Source: Pedobacter lusitanus
GTDB taxonomy: Bacteria > Bacteroidota > Bacteroidia > Sphingobacteriales > Sphingobacteriaceae
Direction: 5' to 3'
Length of the DNA: 64,000 nt
Assembly: GCF_040026395.1 (NCBI RefSeq)
Contig: NZ_CP157278.1
Span: forward strand, 372,001 to 436,000
The position numbers and the translations under genes were made by a program. The notes below the pieces were generated by a model. The model made no database searches, was not told the DNA's origin, and was given only the letters and a program-made list of their open reading frames with translations. This document shows positions 1 to 9,421 of this stretch, one piece after another (positions within the stretch are counted from its first letter, which is position 1; every line of letters begins with the position of its first letter).

Positions 1-552
1 GGATCTGCCATTGTTCGCGAAAAAGTAAAACAGTATGCCAAAAGCTGGGAAGCTTCTGCAAATGTTACCTTTTCTTTTGTTGCAGATAATGCAGCAGCCG
101 ATATTAAAGTAGGCTTTGCGAGTGGTGGTTCATGGTCTTATATCGGTACCACTTCTAAACAGTATTCTCCATCTATGAATTATGGCTGGTTTACTGACAA
201 TACCAGTGATACAGAGTTCAGAAGAACTATCACTCATGAATTTGGCCATGCTTTGGGACTTAACCATGAACAATCTCATCCTGATGCAAATATTCCATGG
301 AATACTCAGGCTGTGTATGACTATTATATGGGCCCGCCAAACAACTGGACTAAAGCACAGGTTGATTTTAATGTATTGCGTGTAGAATCAAGAACAGGAT
401 TAAACTATACTGCCTATGATTCTGCATCAATTATGCACTATGCTGTTCAGGCTCGTTTTACAACAAACAATACGACTATCGCAGCTAATAACACGACTAT
501 ATCTGCTAAAGATGTTTTATATATGAAAACATATTATCCTGGCAGAAGTTAA
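1..552 (+). CDS. Astacin-like zinc metalloprotease, 5'-truncated by window edge
   Basis: The reading frame is open from base 1, so the N-terminus lies outside the window and about 183 residues are visible. The astacin (M12A) zinc site HEFGHALGLNHE is encoded near 235-270 and the Met-turn SIMHY near 427-441. Family members are secreted endopeptidases that bind zinc through three histidines and a tyrosine. The visible part is nearly identical to the next gene downstream, so the two are tandem paralogues, and the missing start is probably also a lipoprotein signal. The natural substrate cannot be read from sequence. Family assignment is confident; the precise role is not known. Confidence 0.9.
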   Translation, partial: GSAIVREKVKQYAKSWEASANVTFSFVADNAAADIKVGFASGGSWSYIGTTSKQYSPSMNYGWFTDNTSDTEFRRTITHEFGHALGLNHEQSHPDANIPWNTQAVYDYYMGPPNNWTKAQVDFNVLRVESRTGLNYTAYDSASIMHYAVQARFTTNNTTIAANNTTISAKDVLYMKTYYPGRS

Positions 553-576
553 TCTTGCCAACAGGATAACTATTTG

Positions 577-616
577 AAAAAGGGATGCTTAACAGATTAA
601 GCATCCCTTTTTTTTC
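577..616 (+). terminator. Rho-independent terminator after first astacin gene
   Basis: A 9-bp perfect stem (GGGATGCTT at 582-590 with AAGCATCCC at 599-607) has an 8-nt loop and is followed by a run of eight T. It lies 30 bases after the stop codon and separates the two astacin paralogues into distinct transcripts. Confidence 0.9.
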
Positions 617-735
617 TACATGGTGCAGAAAATTTCATTTTTTAACAAATGTTTGGTACTAATATCAAATATTGTTTTGTAATGAAAATATTATTCTTAA
701 ATTGCTTATACATCTATTCAACTAAATATATTATT

Positions 736-1530
736 ATGAAAAACAAATTTCTACTGATCAGTACTGCGGTACTGTTCTGCCTGACCAGCTGTAAGAAAAG
801 TGCCGATACCCAGGCACCTGCAGAAACCGATCAAAAACAACAGGAAACTGCTTTACACTCAGGTTTCGCCTGCCAGATGAAAGTACCTGTTCATACTGGC
901 CCGGTAACCGAAGCGAATGGCCCTGCCAATCAGCTCTGGACAAATGGAAGTACAATTAAAGTACGTTTTAGCGGCGGATCAACCTATGTTCGCAGTAAAG
1001 TAAAACAGTACGCTAAAAGCTGGGAAGCTTCTGCAAATGTGACTTTCTCTTTTGTTGCAGATAATGCAGCTGCCGACATCAAAATTGCTTTTGACCAGAA
1101 TGATGGATCTTGGTCATATGTAGGCAAAGAATCTAAAAACTATTCTCCTTCAATGAACTATGGCTGGTTTAATGACAATACCAGTGATACAGAGTTCAGA
1201 AGAACAGTTACACATGAGTTTGGTCATGCTTTAGGCCTTAACCATGAGCAGTCTCACCCTGATGCTAATATTCCATGGAATACACAGGCAGTGTATGACT
1301 ATTATATGGGCCCGCCAAACAACTGGTCTAAAGAAGATGTAGATTTTAATGTACTTGCTGTAGAGTCAAGAACAGGATTAAACTACACGGCTTATGATTC
1401 AGCTTCAATTATGCATTACCCTGTTGAAGCACGTTTCACTACCAACAATAAAACGATTGCAGCCAATAACACTACTATTTCTGCAAAAGATGTTTTATAT
1501 ATGAAAACGTATTATCCTGGCAGAAGTTAA
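736..1530 (+). CDS. Astacin-like zinc metalloprotease lipoprotein
   Basis: I choose the ATG at 736 (264 residues). It begins a clear lipoprotein signal, MKNKF followed by a hydrophobic stretch and the lipobox LTSC, with Cys19 then Lys-Lys. An upstream in-frame ATG at 649 would only add a non-conserved extension. After a low-complexity linker (residues 20-50) comes the astacin catalytic domain, with zinc motif HEFGHALGLNHE (His160, Glu161, His164, His170) and Met-turn SIMHY near residue 232. It is predicted to be an outer-membrane or surface-anchored endopeptidase. It is a tandem duplicate of the preceding gene, differing mainly in a short stretch around residues 120-135. Its substrate is unknown. 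Confidence 0.92.
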   Translation: MKNKFLLISTAVLFCLTSCKKSADTQAPAETDQKQQETALHSGFACQMKVPVHTGPVTEANGPANQLWTNGSTIKVRFSGGSTYVRSKVKQYAKSWEASANVTFSFVADNAAADIKIAFDQNDGSWSYVGKESKNYSPSMNYGWFNDNTSDTEFRRTVTHEFGHALGLNHEQSHPDANIPWNTQAVYDYYMGPPNNWSKEDVDFNVLAVESRTGLNYTAYDSASIMHYPVEARFTTNNKTIAANNTTISAKDVLYMKTYYPGRS

Positions 1531-1550
1531 TTATTGAACCATATTATTTT

Positions 1551-1579
1551 GAAAAAGGGTGCTTATGCACCCTTTTTTA
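1551..1579. terminator. Bidirectional terminator between astacin gene and susD
   Basis: The stem GGGTGC (1557-1562) / GCACCC (1567-1572) has a TTAT loop and is flanked by A5 on the left and T6 on the right, so it can end transcription on either strand. It sits between the astacin stop (1530) and the convergent susD stop (1577). Confidence 0.8.
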
Positions 1580-3196
1580 TTGCCAGCCTGGATTTTGTTC
1601 CATACGGGTGATGTTAATTTCATTTTGAGGAATTGGCATATACCACATTTTTGTATCAAATGGTCTGTTTTCAGTAACAGTAATTGTGTAATTTGCACTT
1701 GAAGAATCCCAAACTATCCCTTTGATATCACCGCCGAAATTCAGTTTCCATCTCCTGTCATCAAAAAAACGATGCTCTTCAAACGTGAGCTCAATCCTTC
1801 GCTCATGTCTGATAGCGAGTCTCATTTGTACTTTGGATAATCCGGTAGGTAAATCTGGTAGTCCGGCTCTTGTCCGGATTAAATTGATATAAGTATAAAT
1901 GAGCGGATCGGCCGCCGGGTCATTATTTGCTTCATTGCTGGCTTCTGCATAATTGAGGTAGATCTCTGCCAGCCTAAACCAAATACTCATCATTTGTCTT
2001 CCCGCTCCTGATGATATATTGATTGTCTCATCACAGAATTTTCTTAGGTAATAGCCGGTTTTAGTATTATTGTCTCCCCCATTGATTGCGTCTGTTCCTC
2101 CCGGGAATGTCTGAATAGTTTTAGATCTGACAATACTGCCATTATACCATACTGTTGCATAAAAGCGGGGTTCTCTACCAACATATGGTTTTGCTGGATT
2201 ATAACCGGAGGCAGGATCATTAATGTCTTTTCCGTTTGCCATTTGATATTCATCAACCAGATTTTGTGTTGGAGAGATATTGCCCCAGCCACTGCTACTA
2301 ATCGGGTAATAGTTTTGTTCGTAGGTTTTGCCATTACCCAGATTCATGAACCAGATAATTTCATTGTTGGCGAAAACATTAAAGATAGCTTTGTAATTAT
2401 TCGCTTTATCAGCTATGTTATTATATAGAGAGAATTGATTCAAATCCAGGAGATCTTTAGCCGCTTTAGCTGCTTCCTGCCATTTTGAAGGGGAATCTGC
2501 TGAATTTAATGGACTGGCCGCATAAAGCAGAAGTCTTGACTTCAGGGCCATGCACATCGCTTTATTAGCCCGTCCCAAGAGGTTGGGTGGGTAACTTGCA
2601 GGAAGAATAGCTATTGCCTCGTCAAGATCTTTGAGGATAAAAGCTACACATTCTTCATATTTGTTTCTCGGAATCTGATAAGTATCGTTGAGGTCTAGTC
2701 TTTTATCCAGAATAGGGAATCTTCCATAAATTTTTAAAACATCAAAATACAAGAAGGATCTTAAGAACAATGCTTCGCCCTTAAGTCTTTTCTTTGTAGC
2801 GGCTTCATCTTCATTGTTGGCAGGAACCGTTGGTAGTTTTTCCAGTAAAATATTTGTTTTCCTTATTCCGGCAAAAGAATCCCCCCAGATATCTCCTATA
2901 AAATCCTGGATATTTGCAGGGCCGTATCCACCGCCGTTAAAAATTTTCCCTCTCTGGAAATAAGTGGGAGAGCCTTCGTCACTCAAACAATCAAGCGTTG
3001 TAAAGCCATCACCTGTCCTTGTCTGGGCAACAGGTAATTTTGAATAAATATTATTAACGAAATTTTCTGTTTGGATCATTGTGCTGAAAGCCTGCTCTTC
3101 ATTGATGTTTTCATTAGGAGCAAGGTTCAGAAAGTCCTTTTTGCAGGAAGAAAAGATAACGGCTATAATTAGGGTTATAATGGCAATGTTTCTCAT
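1577..3196 (-). CDS. SusD/RagB family nutrient-binding outer-membrane lipoprotein
   Basis: The protein has 539 residues, typical for the family. It starts with a lipoprotein signal ending in the lipobox FSSC (Cys18) followed by Lys-Lys. The N-terminal TPR-like part (residues 20-220) and the conserved C-terminal segments around LAEIYLNYAEA, INLIRTRAGLPDL and IRHERRIELTFEEHRFFD are hallmarks of the SusD-like C-terminal domain, and the protein ends with a conserved N-P-G-W segment. SusD proteins sit on the cell surface as a lid over the SusC transporter and bind oligosaccharides or other ligands. It lies 26 bases downstream of the susC-like gene and is co-transcribed with it. The ligand is not predictable from sequence. 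Confidence 0.95.
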   Translation of the reverse strand: MRNIAIITLIIAVIFSSCKKDFLNLAPNENINEEQAFSTMIQTENFVNNIYSKLPVAQTRTGDGFTTLDCLSDEGSPTYFQRGKIFNGGGYGPANIQDFIGDIWGDSFAGIRKTNILLEKLPTVPANNEDEAATKKRLKGEALFLRSFLYFDVLKIYGRFPILDKRLDLNDTYQIPRNKYEECVAFILKDLDEAIAILPASYPPNLLGRANKAMCMALKSRLLLYAASPLNSADSPSKWQEAAKAAKDLLDLNQFSLYNNIADKANNYKAIFNVFANNEIIWFMNLGNGKTYEQNYYPISSSGWGNISPTQNLVDEYQMANGKDINDPASGYNPAKPYVGREPRFYATVWYNGSIVRSKTIQTFPGGTDAINGGDNNTKTGYYLRKFCDETINISSGAGRQMMSIWFRLAEIYLNYAEASNEANNDPAADPLIYTYINLIRTRAGLPDLPTGLSKVQMRLAIRHERRIELTFEEHRFFDDRRWKLNFGGDIKGIVWDSSSANYTITVTENRPFDTKMWYMPIPQNEINITRMEQNPGWQ

Positions 3197-3222
3197 GATC
3201 TGATTATTTATTGAGATTAATG

Positions 3223-6200
3223 TTAAAATGTTAATGTTGCACCAAAATTGCAGACCTTTTGCTGCGGATAAGTCCGGCCAATACTTCCATCGGTATACTC
3301 GGGATCAGTCAGCTTAATTTTCGACCAGGTCACAAGATTTTGTGCATTTGCAAAAATCCTTACCGTTTTCAATCCAACTCTTTTTATTATACGCTGAGAG
3401 AATGAGTAACCTAATTCTACATTTTTAATTCTAAGATAGTTGCCATTCTGAAGTGTAAATGTAGAAATACGGGTGTTGTTGGCATTTGGTCCGATATCTA
3501 TTCTGGGATAAGTAGCTGTTGAAGCTGTTTCTGGAGTCCAGCTGCCCAGGTGGGCCTTTAATGCTGTACCCTGTGAATAAAAAGGTACATAACCGAACTG
3601 ATCATAGTAAGCACTTGAATGAGCAGAGCCCTGGAAAAGTATACTGAAATCGAAATTTTTGAAACTACCATCAAAAGTAATTCCGTACTGAATTTCTGGA
3701 ACTGCAGAATATCCAATAGCGACCCTGTCAAAATCATTGATAACCCCGTCGCCATTGACATCTTCATATTTTAAATCTCCTGGTATAACTCTGCTTGTAT
3801 AAGTTTGGGTTGGACTGTTTTTGATTTCGTCTATACTGTTGAAGAATCCCCGGCTAAGCAAACCAAAGTATTGTCCCACTCGTTTCCCAATTCCTGATTG
3901 ATAATCATAAAGCTGAGGAGCTTCATTATTTTCTATAACTTTATTTCTGTTAAAACCAATATTTCCTCTTAAGTTGAGAGATAATTTGCTAATGTTTTTA
4001 TGGATACCAATTTCAAGTTCAAATCCTTGATTTTCAACCTCACCTTTATTGACCGGACTGGCATTGGGAAAACCTGCAAGTCCCGGGACGAGGGAGTTGA
4101 CCAGGATTTTTTTTCTGTTTTCTTTAAACAAATCAAGATTAAGACTAATCAGGTTATCAAATAACTTGGATTCAAATGCAATATTCTTTTTATAGCCTCT
4201 TTCCCAGGTAACGTCTTTATTTCCAAGGAAGGTTTCAGTAAGTCCTGGTACATTTGCAGGTGGATTCCCAAATGAAATTCCATCTGCATCAGCGTAATAA
4301 CTGTTAAATAAAAACCGGCTGCTACCAATCTGATCATTACCAACCACTCCATACGAAGCTCTTAATTTAAGAAAGGTGATGAATTTAATTTTTTCTTTAA
4401 AGAAAGCTTCTTCCGATGCAATCCAACCTATCGCACCAGCAGGAAAAAAACCGAATCTTTTACCCGGAGCAAAATTTTCTGAACCATTATAAGCATATGT
4501 TGCTTCTGCAAAATATTTACTCTTATAATTATAAGTTGTTCTGCCGGCCAGTCCCTGAAGTGCAGAAGGTATACTAATGTCGCTATATGATTTTTGTTGG
4601 GTAAAAATAGCTGCACTGCTTAGAGTATGGTTACCAAAAGTTCTGTCATACGTTAGTCTGCCCTGGTAGGTTGAAAATCTGCTTAAACCGTATGTCCCGG
4701 TAACAGCTGCCAGCTTTGATCCCGTCGTAGCCCGGGTGTAAGTCCCGTCCGGATTATATACAAAAGAATCATAGTTTTTATTTCTGGTCTGAGTCTGTGT
4801 ATAATTGGCGTCATAGGATAAAGAAATGCTGGCAGCTAATCCTTTGATAAACATATCAAGTTTTTGTGTTATCGAAAATGTTCCCTGAGAGCGGCCGGTA
4901 TAGGATACCCTGTAACCTTTATCGGCAAGTTCAGCTACAGGGTTAGCCGGAAGAGATGAAATAGATCCCCAGGTACCATCAGGGTTTTTTATCGGGTATA
5001 GATTTGGTGCAAAGCGAACAATAGAAAAGAAGGGCTCATTGGCATAATTCGGTCTGTTTACTGAACCAAAACTACCTGATAAATCCAGTTTTAATAAGGT
5101 TGTTTTGGTGACATCTACATCCACATTCCCCCGGAAATTATACCTCTTGAATACCTGATCTGCAGGGTAGGGAGTTTCAAAATGATTATAGATACCTTGT
5201 TGAGACAGATAACCAGCAGAAACAAAAAAACGAGCAAAATCAGAACCTCCAACAACCTGAAGATTTTGTTTACTCATCAATGAGTTATTTCTGAGTAGAA
5301 TATCTTCAAAGTTATTATCTGGGTATAAATAGGGATCAGTATGGTTTTTATAACCGTCAAGTTGTGCCTGGCTATAAGTTAAAGGCATTCCATTATTTTT
5401 GTTGGCCTGATTATAGAGTGTTGCATACTCAAAGGAATTAACCACTTCTGGTACTTTGGTAGGGGTTTGAATACCATATTGTGAGGTGAAAGAAATTGAA
5501 GGCACTTTTGAAGCTGACCCTCTGCGGCTGGTAATTAAGATCACCCCATTAGCACCTCTTATCCCATAAACTGCTGTGGCAGTGGCGTCTTTTAAAATAC
5601 TGACACTTTCTATATCACTGGGCTCTATATCATTTATAGTACGGCCTTCAACACCATCAACTACTACCAGTGGACTGGCTCCGTTTAATGTGGCAACACC
5701 GCGGATATAAAGTTTACTGGCATCAGCTCCCGGCGCTCCGCTGTTTTGTACAGCAATCAATCCTGGTAAGCGCCCTGCTAAAGCATTACTTATATTAGCT
5801 ACAGGGCTCTGTCTGAGCTCTTTTGTTGAAATGGAGGATATAGACCCGATTACACTTGCTTTCTTTTGAGTGCCCATGCCAACCACCACGACTTCGTTTA
5901 ATCCCTGATTATCTTCTTTTAGTATAATTATAAGTTCATTTGGAGTATTAACAATTATTCTCTGTGTAATGTAGCCAACCATTGAAACAACCAGGATATC
6001 TCCTGGGCGTACATTTTTGATAGCGAATTTTCCGTTAGAATCTGTACTGACTCCATTGTTGGAGCTTTCAATTTTCAGATTTATCCCGGGCAGTGGGTTA
6101 TTTTTTTCATCCATGACCTGACCGGCGAGTGTGAAATTCGTAATTATGAACTTCTCTCCTGATGAAAATAGAGAAGTTGCCGGATATCCTTTTGTTACTG

Positions 6201-6306
6201 ATAAACAAATGGTAGTTGTCAGAATGAAGACAAGAATCCTAAATCTGTAAAATTTCAGGTAATACGGTTTCTCTTCATGTTGGTTAACATAAAATGGGTG
6301 TTTCAT
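3223..6306 (-). CDS. SusC/RagA family TonB-linked outer-membrane transporter
   Basis: This 1027-residue protein has an N-terminal hydrophobic signal segment (about residues 25-45), a CarboxypepD_reg-like domain (about 58-135, beginning LAGQVMDEKNNPLPG), then the SusC-specific segment NEVVVVGMGTQKK and a TonB plug (140-260) with LYIRGVATLNG and PLVVVDGVEG. The rest is a 22-strand-type beta barrel ending in a terminal phenylalanine (GATLTF). SusC proteins import oligosaccharides or peptides across the outer membrane using TonB energy. The first ORF of the minus-strand pair, it is followed by susD. It is adjacent to an AraC-type regulator and a divergent catabolic operon, so it probably imports that operon's substrate. 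Confidence 0.95.
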   Translation of the reverse strand: MKHPFYVNQHEEKPYYLKFYRFRILVFILTTTICLSVTKGYPATSLFSSGEKFIITNFTLAGQVMDEKNNPLPGINLKIESSNNGVSTDSNGKFAIKNVRPGDILVVSMVGYITQRIIVNTPNELIIILKEDNQGLNEVVVVGMGTQKKASVIGSISSISTKELRQSPVANISNALAGRLPGLIAVQNSGAPGADASKLYIRGVATLNGASPLVVVDGVEGRTINDIEPSDIESVSILKDATATAVYGIRGANGVILITSRRGSASKVPSISFTSQYGIQTPTKVPEVVNSFEYATLYNQANKNNGMPLTYSQAQLDGYKNHTDPYLYPDNNFEDILLRNNSLMSKQNLQVVGGSDFARFFVSAGYLSQQGIYNHFETPYPADQVFKRYNFRGNVDVDVTKTTLLKLDLSGSFGSVNRPNYANEPFFSIVRFAPNLYPIKNPDGTWGSISSLPANPVAELADKGYRVSYTGRSQGTFSITQKLDMFIKGLAASISLSYDANYTQTQTRNKNYDSFVYNPDGTYTRATTGSKLAAVTGTYGLSRFSTYQGRLTYDRTFGNHTLSSAAIFTQQKSYSDISIPSALQGLAGRTTYNYKSKYFAEATYAYNGSENFAPGKRFGFFPAGAIGWIASEEAFFKEKIKFITFLKLRASYGVVGNDQIGSSRFLFNSYYADADGISFGNPPANVPGLTETFLGNKDVTWERGYKKNIAFESKLFDNLISLNLDLFKENRKKILVNSLVPGLAGFPNASPVNKGEVENQGFELEIGIHKNISKLSLNLRGNIGFNRNKVIENNEAPQLYDYQSGIGKRVGQYFGLLSRGFFNSIDEIKNSPTQTYTSRVIPGDLKYEDVNGDGVINDFDRVAIGYSAVPEIQYGITFDGSFKNFDFSILFQGSAHSSAYYDQFGYVPFYSQGTALKAHLGSWTPETASTATYPRIDIGPNANNTRISTFTLQNGNYLRIKNVELGYSFSQRIIKRVGLKTVRIFANAQNLVTWSKIKLTDPEYTDGSIGRTYPQQKVCNFGATLTF

Positions 6307-6740
6307 AGCTTGGTTTAGTTTGATGGTAGTAACTTGTTTGAATTAAGTTTAATGACAATAGTTGATACTCATTCTGGTTATTCCTGGATAGATCACAATT
6401 GTCATCAGATAATTTTTGTTAATTTTTTCTCATAGCTGATGGATTTAAGAGGTGAACACTTAATTGGTTGATTGAAAATAATTTTTCGGGAATCCTTAAA
6501 TCCGATCGGTTGATTTTTGGATTATCTTGTTTGAAATCAAATTGTTATAATTTGACAAGATGTGGTGAGAGTATTAATTGATTCATATTGGCCAGGTTTA
6601 ATTTTAACTAATTTCAGTTCTTGGATGAAATTATAACTTGCCTAAATAATCCTATTACTAACTTTTTTTAACAGAAGTGCTGTTCCGAATATCAATATCC
6701 GGATATTTTGGAGCTAGATGAATTGCTTTGATCTATTGGA
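6307..6740. other. Intergenic region upstream of susC, no gene found
   Basis: These 434 bases lie between the susC start and the 3' end of the AraC regulator. I found no supported ORF and no well-formed terminator. The region must hold the susC promoter, but I cannot point to a clean TTG/TAnnTTTG pair on the minus strand. It contains an imperfect direct repeat (GGTTGATT near 6466 and 6507), a CCGATCGG palindrome near 6500 and an ATATCCGGATAT palindrome near 6690. Any of these could bind a regulator, but nothing in the sequence proves it. Confidence 0.5.
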
Positions 6741-7622
6741 TTACAGATTTCTCTGGATTTTTGTTATACGCTGGCGGTATTCTCCAGGTGTCTTATTCAT
6801 GATAAGCTTAAAGAATTTAAAGAAATTAACCTGGCTGTTATATCCGCAGCTGTAGCAAATACTGTCTATTGTATTATTTTCATCCTGTAATAGTTTACAC
6901 GCATGACCTATTCGCAATTCATTCATGAATCGTGAAAATGTTTTCTGAGTTTTAGATTTGAAATAACGGCAGAATGCATTAGGGGTCAGGTTACATAGGT
7001 CAGCAATTTCTGTAAGCATGATATCGCGATGAAAATTGTTTATTGCGAACTGATAAACCTGTGTGAAACGGTTCAAATCAAATTCTGTAGCAGGATTTTC
7101 ATAACGAATACCTGAAAGGTATTCGTATTCATTACTATAACTTAACAGATCGAGGATTAATAAAAAATGAGAAAGTTGCTGAAAACCCTTACTGCCTTCT
7201 ATTTTCTTTATCTCATTGATAACTAAATCTCTTGTATTTCCCAGGATGCGCAATCCTCTTTTTGCCTTTCTAAGCAGCTCATGAGTAATTGTAACTAGCT
7301 CCGGATTATCAGTAAGATTGATTATAAAAGCTGATGAAAAATAGATTGTTGTTGCTTTGGTAAATAAGTCCGGGTTCGTATACATAGCTTTATCACACTG
7401 CCATAGATGTGGTAGTCCCGCACCATGAAGAATCAGTTCTCCATGGGAAAAATTACCGATATGATCGCCGATAATAAATTTTCCAAACCCTTTATCTACC
7501 CAGACCAGTTCACATACCTGGTGGAAGTGAAAAGGATGGTCAAAATAAGGTTTATTAATTTTTTTTACCCAGATATCCCTGCTTTCTACAATGGGGGCAT
7601 CTACAATCAATTCCGCTTTCAT
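6741..7622 (-). CDS. AraC family transcriptional regulator
   Basis: The protein has 293 residues. The N-terminal part (20-110) looks like a cupin-type sensing domain, with HPFHFHQVCELVWVDKG and a GELILHGAGLPHLW segment. The C-terminal part (195-290) has the two helix-turn-helix motifs of the AraC/XylS family, including LTEIADLCNLTPNAFCRYFKS and the signature ending SQVNFFKFFKLIMNKTPGEYRQR. Family members sense a small ligand and activate nearby catabolic genes. It lies between the susC/susD pair and the divergent nine-gene operon, 208 bases from the latter's start, and is the natural candidate regulator for both. The ligand is unknown. Confidence 0.93.
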   Translation of the reverse strand: MKAELIVDAPIVESRDIWVKKINKPYFDHPFHFHQVCELVWVDKGFGKFIIGDHIGNFSHGELILHGAGLPHLWQCDKAMYTNPDLFTKATTIYFSSAFIINLTDNPELVTITHELLRKAKRGLRILGNTRDLVINEIKKIEGSKGFQQLSHFLLILDLLSYSNEYEYLSGIRYENPATEFDLNRFTQVYQFAINNFHRDIMLTEIADLCNLTPNAFCRYFKSKTQKTFSRFMNELRIGHACKLLQDENNTIDSICYSCGYNSQVNFFKFFKLIMNKTPGEYRQRITKIQRNL

Positions 7623-7767
7623 ACTACAGTCTGCTTAGCTTTTAATTAATCTACAATTAAGCTTTTTTGAATGGATAAAGTATGAAGATGGTAAAAAAAG
7701 TTTATAAATGGATAGTTAAATGAAGTAAACTTTTAAGTTGAACGCGGAGATTTGATTAGTGCTAATC

Positions 7768-7809
7768 TACCTTTGATCAGAAAAGGGGGCTGAATAGTCC
7801 CTTTTTTTA
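7768..7809 (+). promoter_or_regulatory. Candidate promoter and weak early hairpin of the nine-gene operon
   Basis: TACCTTTG at 7768-7775 matches the Bacteroidota -7 consensus TAnnTTTG exactly. No ideally spaced -33 TTG is present: the nearest are 13 and 27 bases upstream. Right after it, AAAAGGG (near 7781-7787) can pair with CCCTTTT (near 7799-7805), followed by more T. This is a weak terminator-like hairpin inside the expected 5' leader, before the ATG at 7831. Confidence 0.45.
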
Positions 7810-7830
7810 TTTAAAAATTTTGAGAGATCT

Positions 7831-8280
7831 ATGTTTACAAAAAAATATTATGAAGAATATGTTATTGATAGTACAAGGGGGACTATCGGACGTACTATCA
7901 CAGAAACAGATATTGTGATACATGCAGGTCAGACAGGTGATTTTTTTCCACATCATATGGATGCCGAATGGTGTAAAACACAAACATTTAATGAAAGGAT
8001 TGCTCACGGTACACTTATTTTTAGTGTCGCAATAGGTAGTACAGCTACTTCGGTTAATGAAGTATCGATAAGCTATGGTTACGACAGAATCCGTTTTATC
8101 AGACCTGTTTTTATTGGAGATACAATTCATGTAAAAGTCAGCATTTCCGGAAAAAAAAAGTATAAAAAACCAAGTCATGGTCTGGTCACTGAATTAGTTG
8201 AAGTTTTTAATCAGAAAGATGAAATAGTGATGTTATGCGAGCATATTTTACTGGTAGAAAAGAAAAGTACAGGTGAATAG
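7831..8280 (+). CDS. MaoC-like hot-dog fold dehydratase/hydratase
   Basis: The 149-residue protein is a single MaoC-like hot-dog domain. The active-site region reads [13 protein letters not shown], with Asp37 and His42 at the positions of the catalytic Asp/His of R-specific enoyl-CoA hydratases, and is followed by [12 protein letters not shown], another family hallmark. Such enzymes add or remove water on enoyl-CoA or related CoA thioesters in the cytosol. First gene of a tight plus-strand operon, its last 8 bases overlap the next start. Two CoA-transferase genes nearby support a CoA-thioester substrate, perhaps a short hydroxyacyl or dicarboxylic acid, but the exact substrate is inferred only. 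Confidence 0.88.
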   Translation: MFTKKYYEEYVIDSTRGTIGRTITETDIVIHAGQTGDFFPHHMDAEWCKTQTFNERIAHGTLIFSVAIGSTATSVNEVSISYGYDRIRFIRPVFIGDTIHVKVSISGKKKYKKPSHGLVTELVEVFNQKDEIVMLCEHILLVEKKSTGE

Positions 8281-9418
8281 GATAATTTTAAACGGAATAA
8301 CCTGGGAACATAGCAGAGGATATACTCCGCTTGTTGCTTCGTCCCAGCGATTTAGTGAATTGCACCCTGAGGTCGAGATCAGATGGCAGAAACGATCCTT
8401 GCAGGAGTTTGCTGATTTTCCTCTCGAGCAACTGGCATCTCATTATGATCTGCTCATTATCGATCATCCCTGGGTTGGTCGTGCTGCTGTAACTCAGTCT
8501 GTTTTGCCTTTGGATGAATACCTGTCTGTTTCTTACCTGGAAGATCAGTTGAAGAATTCAGTAGGACAATCCCATCTGAGTTATCATTATGACGATCATC
8601 AGTGGGCGTTAGCTATTGATGCTGCGACTCCGGTAGCCAGTTATCGTAACGATTTGCTCCAAAAAAATAATATTGGTATTCCTGAAACCTGGAAAGAATT
8701 AATCGCAATGGCTGAAAAGAAGAGGGTTGCAGTCCCAGGAGTATCTATAGATCTGCTAATGAATTTCTATATGTTCTGTCTTGCTCATGGCAACGTTCCT
8801 TTTCAAAATCAGGAACAGGTTATTGATCATTACACCGGACAATTAGCACTCGAAACAATGAGAGAGCTCTGGAGTCTTACCGACAAAAAAATGTTTGAAT
8901 ACAATCCTATTGATGTTGCGGAGCTTATGACGACTACTGATAACTATTATTATTGTCCTTTCGCTTATGGTTATTCAAATTATTCAAGAAAATATTATGC
9001 GGAAAACATGCTTTCCTACTCTGATCTAATAGAATTCAATCATTACGGAAAATTGAAGAGTACAATAGGAGGAACCGGAATTGCAGTTTCATCGTCATCA
9101 GCAAGTATAGATTGGGCTGTGCATTTTACAGAATGGATAGTTTCCCCAAATATTCAGTCCGGTATTTATGCAGGTAATGGCGGTCAGCCGGGGCATCGTG
9201 CAGCATGGCTTAACCAGGAAGTAAATAGCTATAGCCATAATTATTTTGCTGATACATTACCGGCTCTGGAAAGAGGGTATATGAGGCCCCGATATAATGG
9301 TTATCTGGAATTTCAGGACAAAGCTGGAGATTATATCAGAGAATATCTTAAAAAGGGCGGGACAGCACAGATCGTTTTGAATTCTATAGATCATTTATAT
9401 AAAAAGAGCAGGTTGTAA
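8273..9418 (+). CDS. Family 1 extracellular solute-binding-like protein lacking a signal peptide
   Basis: The 381-residue protein resembles ABC-type sugar-binding proteins (SBP family 1): alternating lobes, [12 protein letters not shown] near the N-terminus, [11 protein letters not shown], a [27 protein letters not shown] segment typical of the family, and a C-terminal [10 protein letters not shown]. It begins with a GTG at 8273 overlapping the maoC stop; no ATG lies nearby and the N-terminus is not hydrophobic. It therefore has no visible signal peptide or lipobox, and no ABC permease or ATPase gene is near. It may be a cytoplasmic binding protein or an enzyme repurposed from the SBP fold. 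Fold assignment is reasonable; function is unknown. Confidence 0.75.
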   Translation: MNRIILNGITWEHSRGYTPLVASSQRFSELHPEVEIRWQKRSLQEFADFPLEQLASHYDLLIIDHPWVGRAAVTQSVLPLDEYLSVSYLEDQLKNSVGQSHLSYHYDDHQWALAIDAATPVASYRNDLLQKNNIGIPETWKELIAMAEKKRVAVPGVSIDLLMNFYMFCLAHGNVPFQNQEQVIDHYTGQLALETMRELWSLTDKKMFEYNPIDVAELMTTTDNYYYCPFAYGYSNYSRKYYAENMLSYSDLIEFNHYGKLKSTIGGTGIAVSSSSASIDWAVHFTEWIVSPNIQSGIYAGNGGQPGHRAAWLNQEVNSYSHNYFADTLPALERGYMRPRYNGYLEFQDKAGDYIREYLKKGGTAQIVLNSIDHLYKKSRL

Positions 9419-9421
9419 ATT

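Noticed and set aside
6690-6710. ATATCCGGATAT palindrome as a terminator for the AraC gene
   Set aside because: There is no T run after it on the minus strand, so it is not a standard terminator.
7807-8178. 123-codon ORF antisense to maoC
   Set aside because: It is the complement of a well-supported MaoC gene and is rich in Cys, Phe and Ile as expected for a shadow frame.
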